Source: an uncultured Flavonifractor sp. (lineage in GTDB: Bacteria; Bacillota; Clostridia; Oscillospirales; Oscillospiraceae). Taken from it: DNA of 64,000 bases. Of this stretch, positions 57,492-64,000 are shown in pieces. The stretch is from assembly GCA_947346365.1 (NCBI GenBank), contig CANAAV010000006.1, forward strand, positions 61,281 to 125,280, given 5' to 3'. Both the position numbers and the translations under genes were made by a program. The notes beneath the pieces were generated by a model. The model ran no database searches, was not told where the DNA came from, and saw only the letters and a program-made list of their open reading frames with translations. Within the stretch, counting starts at the first letter, position 1. Every line of letters starts with the position of its first letter.

Positions 57492-58670
57492 ATGAAATCT
57501 ATTAAGCACATCAAAGAGAAGGTTACAGAGTACGAAAATCTGTACAACGCCTATCTCCACTCCAGACGAAGCAAGCGGTTTAGAAATGAAGTTTTGGAGT
57601 TCTCTGCAAATTTAGAGGACAACCTTCATGAACTGCAAACAGCTCTTCGTAACCAAACATATCGTCCGGGCCCTTACAAAAAGCGAGTGATTCATGATCC
57701 TGTTGATCGACTTATCATGTGGCAGGATTTTGTGCATCGCGTTGTTCAATGGGCAGTATATCAGATTGTCAATCCGGAATTTGTGAGAGGCTACATTGAG
57801 GATTCCTATGCCTGCATCAAAGGTCGTGGCTCTGATGCTGCCGCCCAGCGGTTGTTTTATTTCATGCAGCAGGCCGGGCGTCTGGAGAAAAATGCGGGAG
57901 TTGATGTGCATGGTAAACCGAATAGACGTTTTTATTTGGAAAAGTTAGATACCAGCAAATTTTTTTATCGGATAGATCATCAGGTCTCTATGGATTTAAT
58001 CGGTCGTAAATGCAATTACGACCCATGGCTCATGTGGCTAATGGATCTTTTTGTTAATGCAGAAGGGGAAAAATTTGGATTTCCTCCGGGGATGGGCGTC
58101 AAGGATGTAACGCCCGATGAGATGGTAGCGGATAAGGGATTAGCGGTTGGCAGCCTTCTCAATCAGATGCTCGCAAATGTAAATCAAAATGAAGTGGACC
58201 ATTTCGCAAAGCGGCAACTGCGGATTCATTACTATGTGCGATACATGGATGACATTGTAATTCTCTCCGATAGCAGGGAGCAACTGTGCGACTGGCGTCG
58301 CCAAATTGAGGGGTTCATGCGTGATCGTCTCAAACTGGAGTTAAACCCTAAAAAGTCGTTTATCCAGCCACTTTCCCACGGTATTGATTTTTGCCAATAC
58401 CGTATCTATCCAGATCATGTACGTTTGAAAAAAGGAACCGCTCTACGGATGAAGCGGAATCTGAAACGGATTCAGAAGCTATATGCCGAGGGGAAGATCG
58501 ACCTTGAGCGCGCCCAGCGGACGGTAACTTCTTACATGGGGCTGCTGTCCCACTGTGACAGCTACCAGCTTCGGAAAACTATTTTCGGTGAGTACAGTGA
58601 AACGGAGTGGATAGAGGGTTGGTTTGTCTTAAAGCGAGATAGTGAGAAAATAGAGGCACACGGCGAGTAA
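57492..58670 (+). CDS. DGR reverse transcriptase
   Basis: 392 residues from ATG 57492 after GGGGGGAG. RT motifs: RPGPYKKRVIHDPVDRLI (motif 1), GYIEDSYACIKGRG (motif 2), KLDTSKFFYRIDH (motif A, Asp153), GLAVGSLLNQMLANV (motif 4), YYVRYMDDIVIL (catalytic YMDD 251-254) and LELNPKKS. No maturase or endonuclease domain follows, as in DGR enzymes. Motif 4 reads NQ where most DGR enzymes read SQ. It copies TR RNA with adenine-specific error and, with Avd, delivers cDNA to VR. Confidence 0.95.
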   Translation: MKSIKHIKEKVTEYENLYNAYLHSRRSKRFRNEVLEFSANLEDNLHELQTALRNQTYRPGPYKKRVIHDPVDRLIMWQDFVHRVVQWAVYQIVNPEFVRGYIEDSYACIKGRGSDAAAQRLFYFMQQAGRLEKNAGVDVHGKPNRRFYLEKLDTSKFFYRIDHQVSMDLIGRKCNYDPWLMWLMDLFVNAEGEKFGFPPGMGVKDVTPDEMVADKGLAVGSLLNQMLANVNQNEVDHFAKRQLRIHYYVRYMDDIVILSDSREQLCDWRRQIEGFMRDRLKLELNPKKSFIQPLSHGIDFCQYRIYPDHVRLKKGTALRMKRNLKRIQKLYAEGKIDLERAQRTVTSYMGLLSHCDSYQLRKTIFGEYSETEWIEGWFVLKRDSEKIEAHGE

Positions 58671-58745
58671 TCGACCGTGTGCTTTTATTTTAGCCTCCGG
58701 GTTTTCCGGGGGCATTTATTTTGGACAGAAAGGTGGTGAATTTGC

Positions 58746-59096
58746 ATGGAAGCGGTGACATTCAGCCTAGGCCAGATCGTTTTTGCCTTCATCGCGGCGA
58801 TGGGTATTCCATCTGCGATTATGGGTTTTATGATCTGGAAGCTGGAGCAGCGTATCACCAAAAGGGAAAAGCAACTGGAGGACCGGGAGAAGGCCCAGGA
58901 GGACTTCCTCATCCTCATGGTGCAGAGTACCGGGGCGTCCATCGCTTTGGGGGAGGCGACGGCCAGAGCGGTGCAGCGCATCCCGGACGCACACTGTAAT
59001 GGTGATATGAGCGCTGCGCTTGATTACGCCTCTGAGATGAAGCACAAGCAAAAAGACTTCCTTGCCAAGCAGGGAATACGGGCCATTTGGGACTGA
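58746..59096 (+). CDS. Membrane-anchored phage protein before the holin
   Basis: 116 residues from ATG 58746. One hydrophobic segment (about 6-31) is followed by a charged coiled coil (KLEQRITKREKQLEDREKAQE) and a conserved-looking TGASIALGEATARAVQR. Similar proteins precede holins in Firmicutes phages (XhlA-like position). Possible lysis accessory. Confidence 0.6.
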   Translation: MEAVTFSLGQIVFAFIAAMGIPSAIMGFMIWKLEQRITKREKQLEDREKAQEDFLILMVQSTGASIALGEATARAVQRIPDAHCNGDMSAALDYASEMKHKQKDFLAKQGIRAIWD

Positions 59097-59107
59097 GGAG
59101 GAGACTT

Positions 59108-59413
59108 GTGAACGACCGAAATAACAGCCGGGGGAGACGCAGGCGCAAGCCTTACCGGCGCCGTCCCTGGGAATTTTCCAAGAAGTTGGCCGCCTGGGCC
59201 GTCGCTGTTGCTACTGCTTCGGCGGCGGCCTCTTTCTTTCTGGCAGCCCACGACAAACAGACGGTCAGCGATGTGTCCGCCACGATCTTTCAGGCGTGTA
59301 TCGGCTATCTCATTACTTATGCGGCCAAGAGCACCACAGAAAAGATCAGCCGGAACCGACATGGCTTAGACGCCGATGGAGAACCCATCGAGCAAAACAA
59401 TACGGAGGATTAA
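59108..59413 (+). CDS. Small membrane protein, holin-like
   Basis: 101 residues from GTG 59108 (GAGGAGGAG upstream). An Arg-rich N-terminus and two hydrophobic helices (LAAWAVAVATASAAASFFLAA and ATIFQACIGYLITYAA) fit a class-II-like holin. Four bases separate it from the next gene. Confidence 0.6.
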   Translation: MNDRNNSRGRRRRKPYRRRPWEFSKKLAAWAVAVATASAAASFFLAAHDKQTVSDVSATIFQACIGYLITYAAKSTTEKISRNRHGLDADGEPIEQNNTED

Positions 59414-59416
59414 CAC

Positions 59417-59767
59417 ATGAATTTTATCGTCGAATACTGGTACATCATCGTGGCCCTCGCCGTCGTTGTGGCGGGCGCGGGAATCGCGGTGGTCTGGTTT
59501 TTGGGCCTGCCCCGTGGGGCCCAGCTCAAGAAGGTCCGGGAGTGGCTTCTCCTGGCCGTCACTCAGGCGGAAAAGGAGCTGGGCAGCAAGACGGGCAAGC
59601 TGAAATTGAGGACGGTCTATGACGCCTTCCTCACAAAATTCCCGTGGTTGGCCCCGGTCGTCTCCTTCGAGCGGTTTTCTAAACTGGTGGACGACGCCCT
59701 GGATGAAATGCGGGATATGCTGGAGAAAAATGAGGCCGTCAAGGCCCTGGTAAATGGGGAGGAGTAG
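59417..59767 (+). CDS. Phage holin (LLH-type)
   Basis: 116 residues from ATG 59417. One N-terminal hydrophobic helix (about 4-30: [21 protein letters not shown]) and an amphipathic C-terminal part ([42 protein letters not shown]) match the LLH phage-holin pattern. It lies just before the endolysin, whose release it would time. Confidence 0.75.
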   Translation: MNFIVEYWYIIVALAVVVAGAGIAVVWFLGLPRGAQLKKVREWLLLAVTQAEKELGSKTGKLKLRTVYDAFLTKFPWLAPVVSFERFSKLVDDALDEMRDMLEKNEAVKALVNGEE

Positions 59768-59772
59768 TAGTC

Positions 59773-60711
59773 ATGACCGAACAGGAATTGAGAAACAAAG
59801 TGGTTAGTATCGCCCGGGGCTGGATTGGAAGGAAGGAGAGCGACGGCTCCCACCGGGAGATCATCGACCTTTACAACAGTCACAAGCCCCTGGCCCGGGG
59901 CTACCCCGTGAAGTATACGGACGCCTGGTGCAGTACCTTCGCCTCCGCCGTCGCCATCAAGGCGGGGCTGACCGACATCATCCCGACCGAGTGCGGCTGC
60001 GGGAAGCACATCGAGCTTTTCAAGAAGCTGGGGAGCTGGGAGGAGAACGACGCCTACGTCCCCAAGCCCGCCGACTACATCTTCTACGACTGGCAGGACG
60101 GGCCCAACTACGCCACCACCGACAACCAGGGCGGCGCCGATCATGTTGGCATCGTGGAAAAGGTGGTGGGCCAGACCATTACCGTCATTGAGGGCAACTA
60201 CTCCAACGCCGTGAAGCGGAGACAGCTCAAGGTGAACGGGAGGTACATCCGGGGATACGGCGTACCCAAGTATAGCAAGAAGGCGACGGCGGGCGGCTCT
60301 GCGCCTGCTGCTCCCTCCACCCCGGCGGCCCCCTCCGGGGAGACAGTCCACACCGTCCAGAAGGGGGAAACACTGTCCAGCATCGCCAAGAAGTACGGGA
60401 CGACCTATCAGAAGATCGCCCAGTACAATGGCATCGCAAACCCGAATCTCATCCGAGTGGGGCAGAAAATCAAAATCCCCGCCGCAGATCGGCCGGGGAA
60501 GGTCGTGGCCGTGGGCAGCAGGGTAACGATCAAGACCGGCGCCGTCTACGGCGGGCTGACGGTATCCAGGGGGGCGCGGGTCCCGGACTACGTTTCCGGC
60601 CCGAACCGGCGGTACACCGTCAAGAGCATCGCCACCCACAAGGGGGCTGAGGAAGCCCTCCTGGAGGAGATCACAAGCTGGATCGCCACTTCCTACTTGA
60701 CGGTTGTGTGA
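59773..60711 (+). CDS. Endolysin: CHAP/NlpC-like + LysM + SH3-like domains
   Basis: 312 residues from ATG 59773. An N-terminal cysteine amidase/peptidase (Cys in [10 protein letters not shown], His in [10 protein letters not shown], Asn in EGNYSN) spans about 1-165. An Ala/Pro linker leads to LysM ([30 protein letters not shown]), then an SH3-like cell-wall-binding segment with repeated Tyr-Gly. It cuts peptidoglycan at the end of the lytic cycle. Confidence 0.9.
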   Translation: MTEQELRNKVVSIARGWIGRKESDGSHREIIDLYNSHKPLARGYPVKYTDAWCSTFASAVAIKAGLTDIIPTECGCGKHIELFKKLGSWEENDAYVPKPADYIFYDWQDGPNYATTDNQGGADHVGIVEKVVGQTITVIEGNYSNAVKRRQLKVNGRYIRGYGVPKYSKKATAGGSAPAAPSTPAAPSGETVHTVQKGETLSSIAKKYGTTYQKIAQYNGIANPNLIRVGQKIKIPAADRPGKVVAVGSRVTIKTGAVYGGLTVSRGARVPDYVSGPNRRYTVKSIATHKGAEEALLEEITSWIATSYLTVV

Positions 60712-60775
60712 GCTGGTGGTATTATTTTGGCATCGCGGGACCTGGAAGCGATGGAGAACGGGGAGAATAAAACGC

Positions 60776-60850
60776 ATGAAACTGTTTAAGATTGCCTCCA
60801 AAAACGCCATGAAGACGCAAAAATACCTTTACCCAATCGAGTGGGAATGA
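60776..60850 (+). CDS. 24-residue ORF ending in the GuaA C-terminus (IEWE)
   Basis: ATG 60776 after GGGGAG; the product opens MKLFKIASKNAMKTQ and ends PIEWE at the att core, like GuaA itself. It may be translated only because attP carries the IEWE-stop codons. In a circular phage the same codons would join another context. A real peptide is possible but unproven. Confidence 0.35.
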   Translation: MKLFKIASKNAMKTQKYLYPIEWE

Positions 60851-60851
60851 G
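60836..60851 (+). repeat. attR core
   Basis: ATCGAGTGGGAATGAG, 14 of 16 identical to attL (6801-6816). Eighteen bases after the core, 60869-60885 is the exact reverse complement of 6834-6850, which lies at the same distance from attL. Confidence 0.75.
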
Positions 60852-61018
60852 TTTTTGAAACTCTGAACCCGTTGCGGCACAACGGATAGACGGTTTTTCG
60901 CCTCTCTTTTGATAACGATTTGATAACGCTCCCCATAGGCCGTATCATTCTGTATCCCCGGTGGATTGCAGGTGAAAAGTGTTCCTTTGCGGCTTGTGGG
61001 TGACAAAATCCATATTAC

Positions 61019-61055
61019 AAAGCCCTTACCGATGTTGCCATCGGTAAGGGCTTTT
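61019..61055. terminator. Bidirectional terminator
   Basis: AAAGCCCTTACCGATG-ttgc-CATCGGTAAGGGCTTTT, a 16-bp perfect stem, with T residues on either strand. It ends the leftward transcript of the repressor/membrane genes. Confidence 0.85.
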
Positions 61056-61062
61056 GCCGTAT

Positions 61063-61668
61063 TTATGCAGCCTGCTCAAAAATCTGTTTTTGCATATTTA
61101 AGTAGTATTTTAAGTCGTCAGAAGTCTTCTTGTGGAAGTACTTGGGACGGTTTATAGACTTTGTGCTAACATTATTGGCCTCTGCTAAACGCATAGTGTA
61201 GTCAAATATGCAATTTATCAAATCGCCAAATTGAGCTGCTGAAATATTGAGGTTGATGGATTTTTTCGGATTTTCTTTTTCAATAGCCTCAATAGAGCAG
61301 ATAAGAGTGTTCAAAATGTCAACATTCAAACTCCCGTTTCGAGCAGAATCTAAATACTCTTCTAAAGCTGCTCCAAATTGTTTGTCAAGTTTTCGTTGCT
61401 TTCGGTGTGTTACATACCCAATGGTACCAGCAACTGTGCCCCCTATGATAAGTACGCCCCCTAATATGATAGTTCCTTTTTGATGTGATCTGACAAAATC
61501 AATCGCTTTAGATGCGCCTTCTTTAGCGGCATCAGCAACCGCAGGAATATGCTTTGCAACCCTTTTGCTATCTACATTTTTTGCTAAGCCGCATAGCTCA
61601 AAAATACCTGCCTTGACCCCTGCATACGTTTTTTCGTCTATATCGAGATAAATTGGAACAACGGGCAT
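61063..61668 (-). CDS. Low-GC single-pass membrane protein of unknown function
   Basis: 201 residues. One hydrophobic segment (about 64-86: KGTIILGGVLIIGGTVAGTIGYV) lies between helical charged regions. Its GC content (about 40%) is far below that of neighbouring genes (about 60%), indicating recent acquisition. It follows the repressor on the same strand (16-base gap), so it is expressed in the integrated state. It could be a defence or exclusion cargo gene; no domain supports a specific claim. Confidence 0.55.
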   Translation of the reverse strand: MPVVPIYLDIDEKTYAGVKAGIFELCGLAKNVDSKRVAKHIPAVADAAKEGASKAIDFVRSHQKGTIILGGVLIIGGTVAGTIGYVTHRKQRKLDKQFGAALEEYLDSARNGSLNVDILNTLICSIEAIEKENPKKSINLNISAAQFGDLINCIFDYTMRLAEANNVSTKSINRPKYFHKKTSDDLKYYLNMQKQIFEQAA

Positions 61669-61684
61669 TTTTGCATCAACTCCT

Positions 61685-62215
61685 TCATTCGTCTTTCAAG
61701 CGATCCTTGAACGCTTCTACAAGGAAATCGCTCAATTCCTTGGAGGGGACTTTGACCCATTTCCGGGTGGTGTCGTACTTGGGGTAGTTGTAGCGCCAGC
61801 GGTCATAGTCCTCCCTGGTGATCTCCCCGGCCTCCAGCTTCTTGGCCTGCTCTGCCCAGGCGGACAGCATTTCAAGCATATCAACATAGGTCTTGCCTTT
61901 GGACTTGTCCAGCTTCAAACAGATTTCGCCGTCAATCTCTCCGATGGTAAGGCCCCGTATGTCCTCCAGCGCAAAGAGGGTGTGCATGAGGCCAATGTCG
62001 CTGTCTATGTCAGGGACGGTCAAGGCGTCGGTGGAGACTTCAAAGAAGCCCGCCAGCGTCCTGGTCAGGTCGGCCTTGGGGGTGCGGCTCCCGGTTTCAT
62101 ACTGCGCCATACGCACATCGGCGGAGCGTTCCGGGAACCCCACCACCTGACCGAGATACTTTTGCGTGACACCTTTCTTATTGCGGAAAAAGCGAATACG
62201 TTCACCAATCGCCAT
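61685..62215 (-). CDS. XRE-family repressor of the second element
   Basis: 176 residues from ATG 62215. N-terminal helix-turn-helix (IGERIRFFRNKKGVTQKYLGQVVGFPERSADVRMAQYETGSRTPK) with a C-terminal regulatory region of unknown type. It is divergent from the xis-int-mob operon. The palindrome at 62285-62310 and the consensus promoter at 62326-62354 between them are its probable control sites. Confidence 0.85.
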   Translation of the reverse strand: MAIGERIRFFRNKKGVTQKYLGQVVGFPERSADVRMAQYETGSRTPKADLTRTLAGFFEVSTDALTVPDIDSDIGLMHTLFALEDIRGLTIGEIDGEICLKLDKSKGKTYVDMLEMLSAWAEQAKKLEAGEITREDYDRWRYNYPKYDTTRKWVKVPSKELSDFLVEAFKDRLKDE

Positions 62216-62284
62216 AACTGCCAACTCCAATCTATGTAATGGGGACACTCGGAGTATAACAGATATGTTTAGAACTGTCAAGCG

Positions 62285-62310
62285 AAATATAAATAAATTT
62301 GTTTATATTT
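62285..62310. promoter_or_regulatory. 26-base operator palindrome
   Basis: AAATATAAA..AAATTT..TTTATATTT, a near-perfect inverted repeat with one mismatched pair, located upstream of the promoter for xis-int and close to the repressor gene start. Confidence 0.7.
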
Positions 62311-62325
62311 CCTCCTTGGAAAGCC

Positions 62326-62354
62326 TTGACATAACGGAATAGAGTTAGTATAAT
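62326..62354 (+). promoter_or_regulatory. Consensus sigma-A promoter of xis-int-mob
   Basis: TTGACA (62326-62331), 17 bases, TATAAT (62349-62354): a perfect consensus with ideal spacing, 50 bases before the xis-like gene. Confidence 0.9.
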
Positions 62355-62405
62355 GAGATCGACGTTAAACAAATAGCGTTATTATTCAAGAAAGGAGGAA
62401 CCAGC

Positions 62406-62609
62406 GTGGAGAACAAATTTATCCGGGTGGACGAGGTAGCGGACGAGCTGGGCGTGTCGAAGCCCTACGCCTACAAGCTCATTCGGCAGCTCAACGAGGA
62501 GCTAAAAGGAAAGGGCTTCATCACCATTGCGGGGCGGGTCAACCGCCAGTATTTCAACGAGCGGTTCTACGGGGCCGGAAAGGAAGTGAACGAAAATGCC
62601 GGTATTTAA
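62406..62609 (+). CDS. xis: Excisionase-like winged-helix protein
   Basis: 67 residues from GTG 62406 after AAAGGAGGA. The winged-helix pattern (VDEVADELGVSKPYAYKLIRQLNEEL..GRVNRQYFNERFYG) matches small excisionases encoded before Tn916/phage-type integrases. It overlaps int by 14 bases. A paralogue lies in the prophage (12693). Confidence 0.75.
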   Translation: MENKFIRVDEVADELGVSKPYAYKLIRQLNEELKGKGFITIAGRVNRQYFNERFYGAGKEVNENAGI

Positions 62610-63672
62610 GGACGAAAAGCGGGGCACATGGTACGTCATGGCGTGGTATCGGGACTGGACGGGGGAGCGTAAGCAGAAGTGCAAGCGGGGCTTTCCCACC
62701 AAGCGGGAGGCCCAGGACTGGGAGCGCAGCTTTCAAATGCAGACCGCCGCCGACATGGATATGACCTTTGCAGCCTTTGTAGAACTTTACACCAAGGATG
62801 TGAAGCCCCGGCTGAAAGAGAACACCTGGCTGACAAAGGAGAACATCATCCAGAAGAAGATTCTGCCCTACTTCGGCAAGCGGAAAATCAGTGAAATCAC
62901 CACCAAGGACGTGATCGCATGGCAGAATGAGCTGCTGGCCTACCGGGACGACCAACGCAAGCCCTACGCTCAGACCTATCTTAAAACCCTGCACAACCAA
63001 CTCAGCGCCATTTTCAACCACGCTGTCCGCTTCTATGAGCTTCGCTCCAATCCCGCCGCCAAAGCCGGGAACATGGGGACGGAGGAGCGAAAGGAAATGC
63101 TGTTCTGGACGAAAGCGGAGTATCAGCGGTTTGCAGAGGCCATGATGGACAAGCCCCTCTCCTACTACGCCTTTGAAATGCTCTACTGGTGCGGTATTCG
63201 GGAGGGGGAACTGCTGGCCCTCACCCCGGCGGACTTCGACTTCGAGGCCGGGACGGTGAAGATCAGCAAGTCCTACCAGCGGCTCCACGGCGAGGATGTG
63301 ATTACCACCCCGAAAACCAAGAAAAGCAATCGTACCATCAAAATGCCCAATTTCCTCTGTGACGAAATGCGGGACTACCTGGGGATGCTCTACGGGGTCA
63401 AGAAGAAAGACCGCATTTTCACCGTTACGAAAAGCTATCTCCACCACGAGATGGACAGAGGGGCGAAAGAGGCTGGCGTGAAGCGTATCAGAATCCATGA
63501 CCTCAGACATTCGCACATTTCACTTCTGATTGATATGGGCTTCTCCGCTGTGGCGATTGCCGACCGGGTAGGTCATGAGAGTATCGAAATCACTTACCGC
63601 TACGCCCACCTGTTTCCGTCCAAGCAGACGGAAATGGCGGACAAGCTGGACTTTGAAAGGACGGGAGCATAA
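62596..63672 (+). CDS. int: Tyrosine integrase of the second element
   Basis: 358 residues from ATG 62596. It is related throughout to the prophage integrase (6891). Catalytic Arg202 (CGIREGELLAL), Lys240, His301-x-x-Arg304 (HDLRHSH), His327 and Tyr336. It reads rightward into the element, unlike the usual outward placement at the attachment end. Its target is probably the same guaA site, given the stacked arrangement. Confidence 0.93.
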   Translation: MPVFKDEKRGTWYVMAWYRDWTGERKQKCKRGFPTKREAQDWERSFQMQTAADMDMTFAAFVELYTKDVKPRLKENTWLTKENIIQKKILPYFGKRKISEITTKDVIAWQNELLAYRDDQRKPYAQTYLKTLHNQLSAIFNHAVRFYELRSNPAAKAGNMGTEERKEMLFWTKAEYQRFAEAMMDKPLSYYAFEMLYWCGIREGELLALTPADFDFEAGTVKISKSYQRLHGEDVITTPKTKKSNRTIKMPNFLCDEMRDYLGMLYGVKKKDRIFTVTKSYLHHEMDRGAKEAGVKRIRIHDLRHSHISLLIDMGFSAVAIADRVGHESIEITYRYAHLFPSKQTEMADKLDFERTGA

Positions 63673-63992
63673 TGTCGGCTAAGAATTTGGACAATCACAA
63701 CCGTTGGCGGAACAAGACCGTGGCGTTCCGGGTGTCACCGGAGGAGGACGAACAGCTTGAGATTGCCGTCCGCCTGTCCGGGCTGACCAAGCAGGACTAC
63801 ATCACCCGGCGGCTGCTGAACCGGGACATTGTTGTGCAAGGCAATCCCAGGGTCTACAAGGCCCTGCGTGATCAGCTCGCCGCCGTCCTGGGGGAGCTGC
63901 GGCGCATGGAGGCAGGGGGCGGGGTGGATGATGAACTGCTCGCCACCATCCGCCTTATCACCGTGACGCTGGACGGCATGAAGGAGGATTGA
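63672..63992 (+). CDS. MobC-like relaxosome protein
   Basis: 106 residues from ATG 63672, overlapping the int stop (TAATG). Opens with a ribbon-helix-helix-type segment (NKTVAFRVSPEEDEQLEIAVRLSGLTKQDYITRRLLNRDIVVQGNP) as in MobC/relaxosome accessory proteins of small Firmicutes ICEs and mobilisable elements. It implies that the element can be conjugatively mobilised. Confidence 0.75.
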   Translation: MSAKNLDNHNRWRNKTVAFRVSPEEDEQLEIAVRLSGLTKQDYITRRLLNRDIVVQGNPRVYKALRDQLAAVLGELRRMEAGGGVDDELLATIRLITVTLDGMKED

Positions 63993-64000
63993 TAGATTGA

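Larger units (their letters stand above)
56368..58670 (+). mobile_element. Diversity-generating retroelement (VR, Avd, TR, RT)
   Basis: Order: target gene with VR at its 3' end, a cruciform hairpin, avd (56653), TR (57204) and RT (57492), all in the same direction. This is the classical phage DGR layout. The module is complete and may actively diversify the tail tip in lysogens or during growth. Confidence 0.93.
6817..60838. mobile_element. Complete-looking temperate myophage integrated at guaA
   Basis: About 54.0 kb between att cores 6801-6816 and 60836-60851. It contains integrase, repressor with divergent early promoter, recombination and replication genes, late regulator, terminase, portal, protease, HK97 capsid, contractile-tail genes (DUF3383-type sheath, tube, tape measure, baseplate, spike), DGR-diversified tip, holin-like proteins and endolysin. 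No essential module is missing and I saw no frameshifted or interrupted structural gene, so it may be inducible. Excision should restore an uninterrupted guaA junction. Confidence 0.9.
60852..64000. mobile_element. Second integrative element (left part)
   Basis: Begins after attR and continues beyond the window. It holds a terminator, a low-GC membrane gene, an XRE repressor, an operator palindrome, an excisionase-like gene, an integrase and a MobC-like gene. Direct repeats TTTGATAACG (60899-60908, 60910-60919) may be integrase arm sites. Mobilisable islands or ICEs have this content; phage genes are absent so far. The right end is not visible. Confidence 0.6.

Noticed and set aside
62285-62310. 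Possible attachment site of the second element
   Set aside because: The palindrome lies between divergent repressor and xis promoters, so operator is the better reading; the likely att is the guaA core.
1-64000. tRNA or rRNA genes
   Set aside because: I saw no cloverleaf-consistent or rRNA-like sequence on either strand; a tRNA scan would settle it.

Overview
The window comes from a GC-rich, Gram-positive gut-type Clostridia. An Oscillospiraceae relative such as Flavonifractor is my guess from about 60% GC, the SLH surface protein, Gram-positive ribosome-binding sites and sigma-A promoters, and the Firmicutes-style phage genes. Bases 1-6816 are ordinary chromosome: a transglutaminase-like gene, an SLH surface protein, a PEBP-family protein, then a tight cutC-rimI-tsaD-guaA cluster.

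From the end of guaA (about 6817) to about 60838 lies an apparently complete temperate myophage of about 54 kb, integrated at the 3' end of guaA. A near-identical 16-base core at each end (6801-6816 and 60836-60851) encodes the same Ile-Glu-Trp-Glu-stop. Its order is: leftward integrase; a RelE/HigB-type toxin-antitoxin pair; a possible origin with iterons and DnaA-like boxes; a leftward CI-like repressor facing a sigma-A early promoter overlaid by two operators; an early block with many small Cys-rich proteins; and a recombination/replication set (possible annealing protein, an SbcD-SbcC fusion, DnaD-like initiator, RecU). These are followed by a PAPS-reductase/DUF5131/ASCH/HNH block, a RinA/ArpU-like late regulator and a late promoter.

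The late half holds three ParB-like proteins and a CmoA-like SAM enzyme, then terminase, a portal-MuF fusion, protease, HK97 capsid, connectors, a DUF3383-type sheath, tube, frameshifted tail chaperones, tape measure and baseplate. It ends with tail fibres, a diversity-generating retroelement (DGR), membrane/holin-like proteins and a CHAP-LysM endolysin. In the DGR, a 112-base variable repeat at the end of a lectin-fold tip protein differs from its template at 11 positions, and every one is an adenine in the template. Avd and an RT with YMDD are present, so the receptor-binding tip looks diversifiable.

Right of the phage a second integrative element begins (about 60852 to beyond 64000). It carries a low-GC membrane protein, an XRE repressor, a 26-base operator palindrome with a consensus promoter, an excisionase-like protein, a related integrase and a MobC-like protein. 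Sequence after the core is similar at both junctions, suggesting two elements stacked in tandem at guaA. The most unusual items are the DGR with a zinc-finger-tailed Avd, the one-chain Mre11-Rad50 fusion, the ParB x3 plus CmoA-like cassette, and the +1/-2 frameshift in the tail chaperones.
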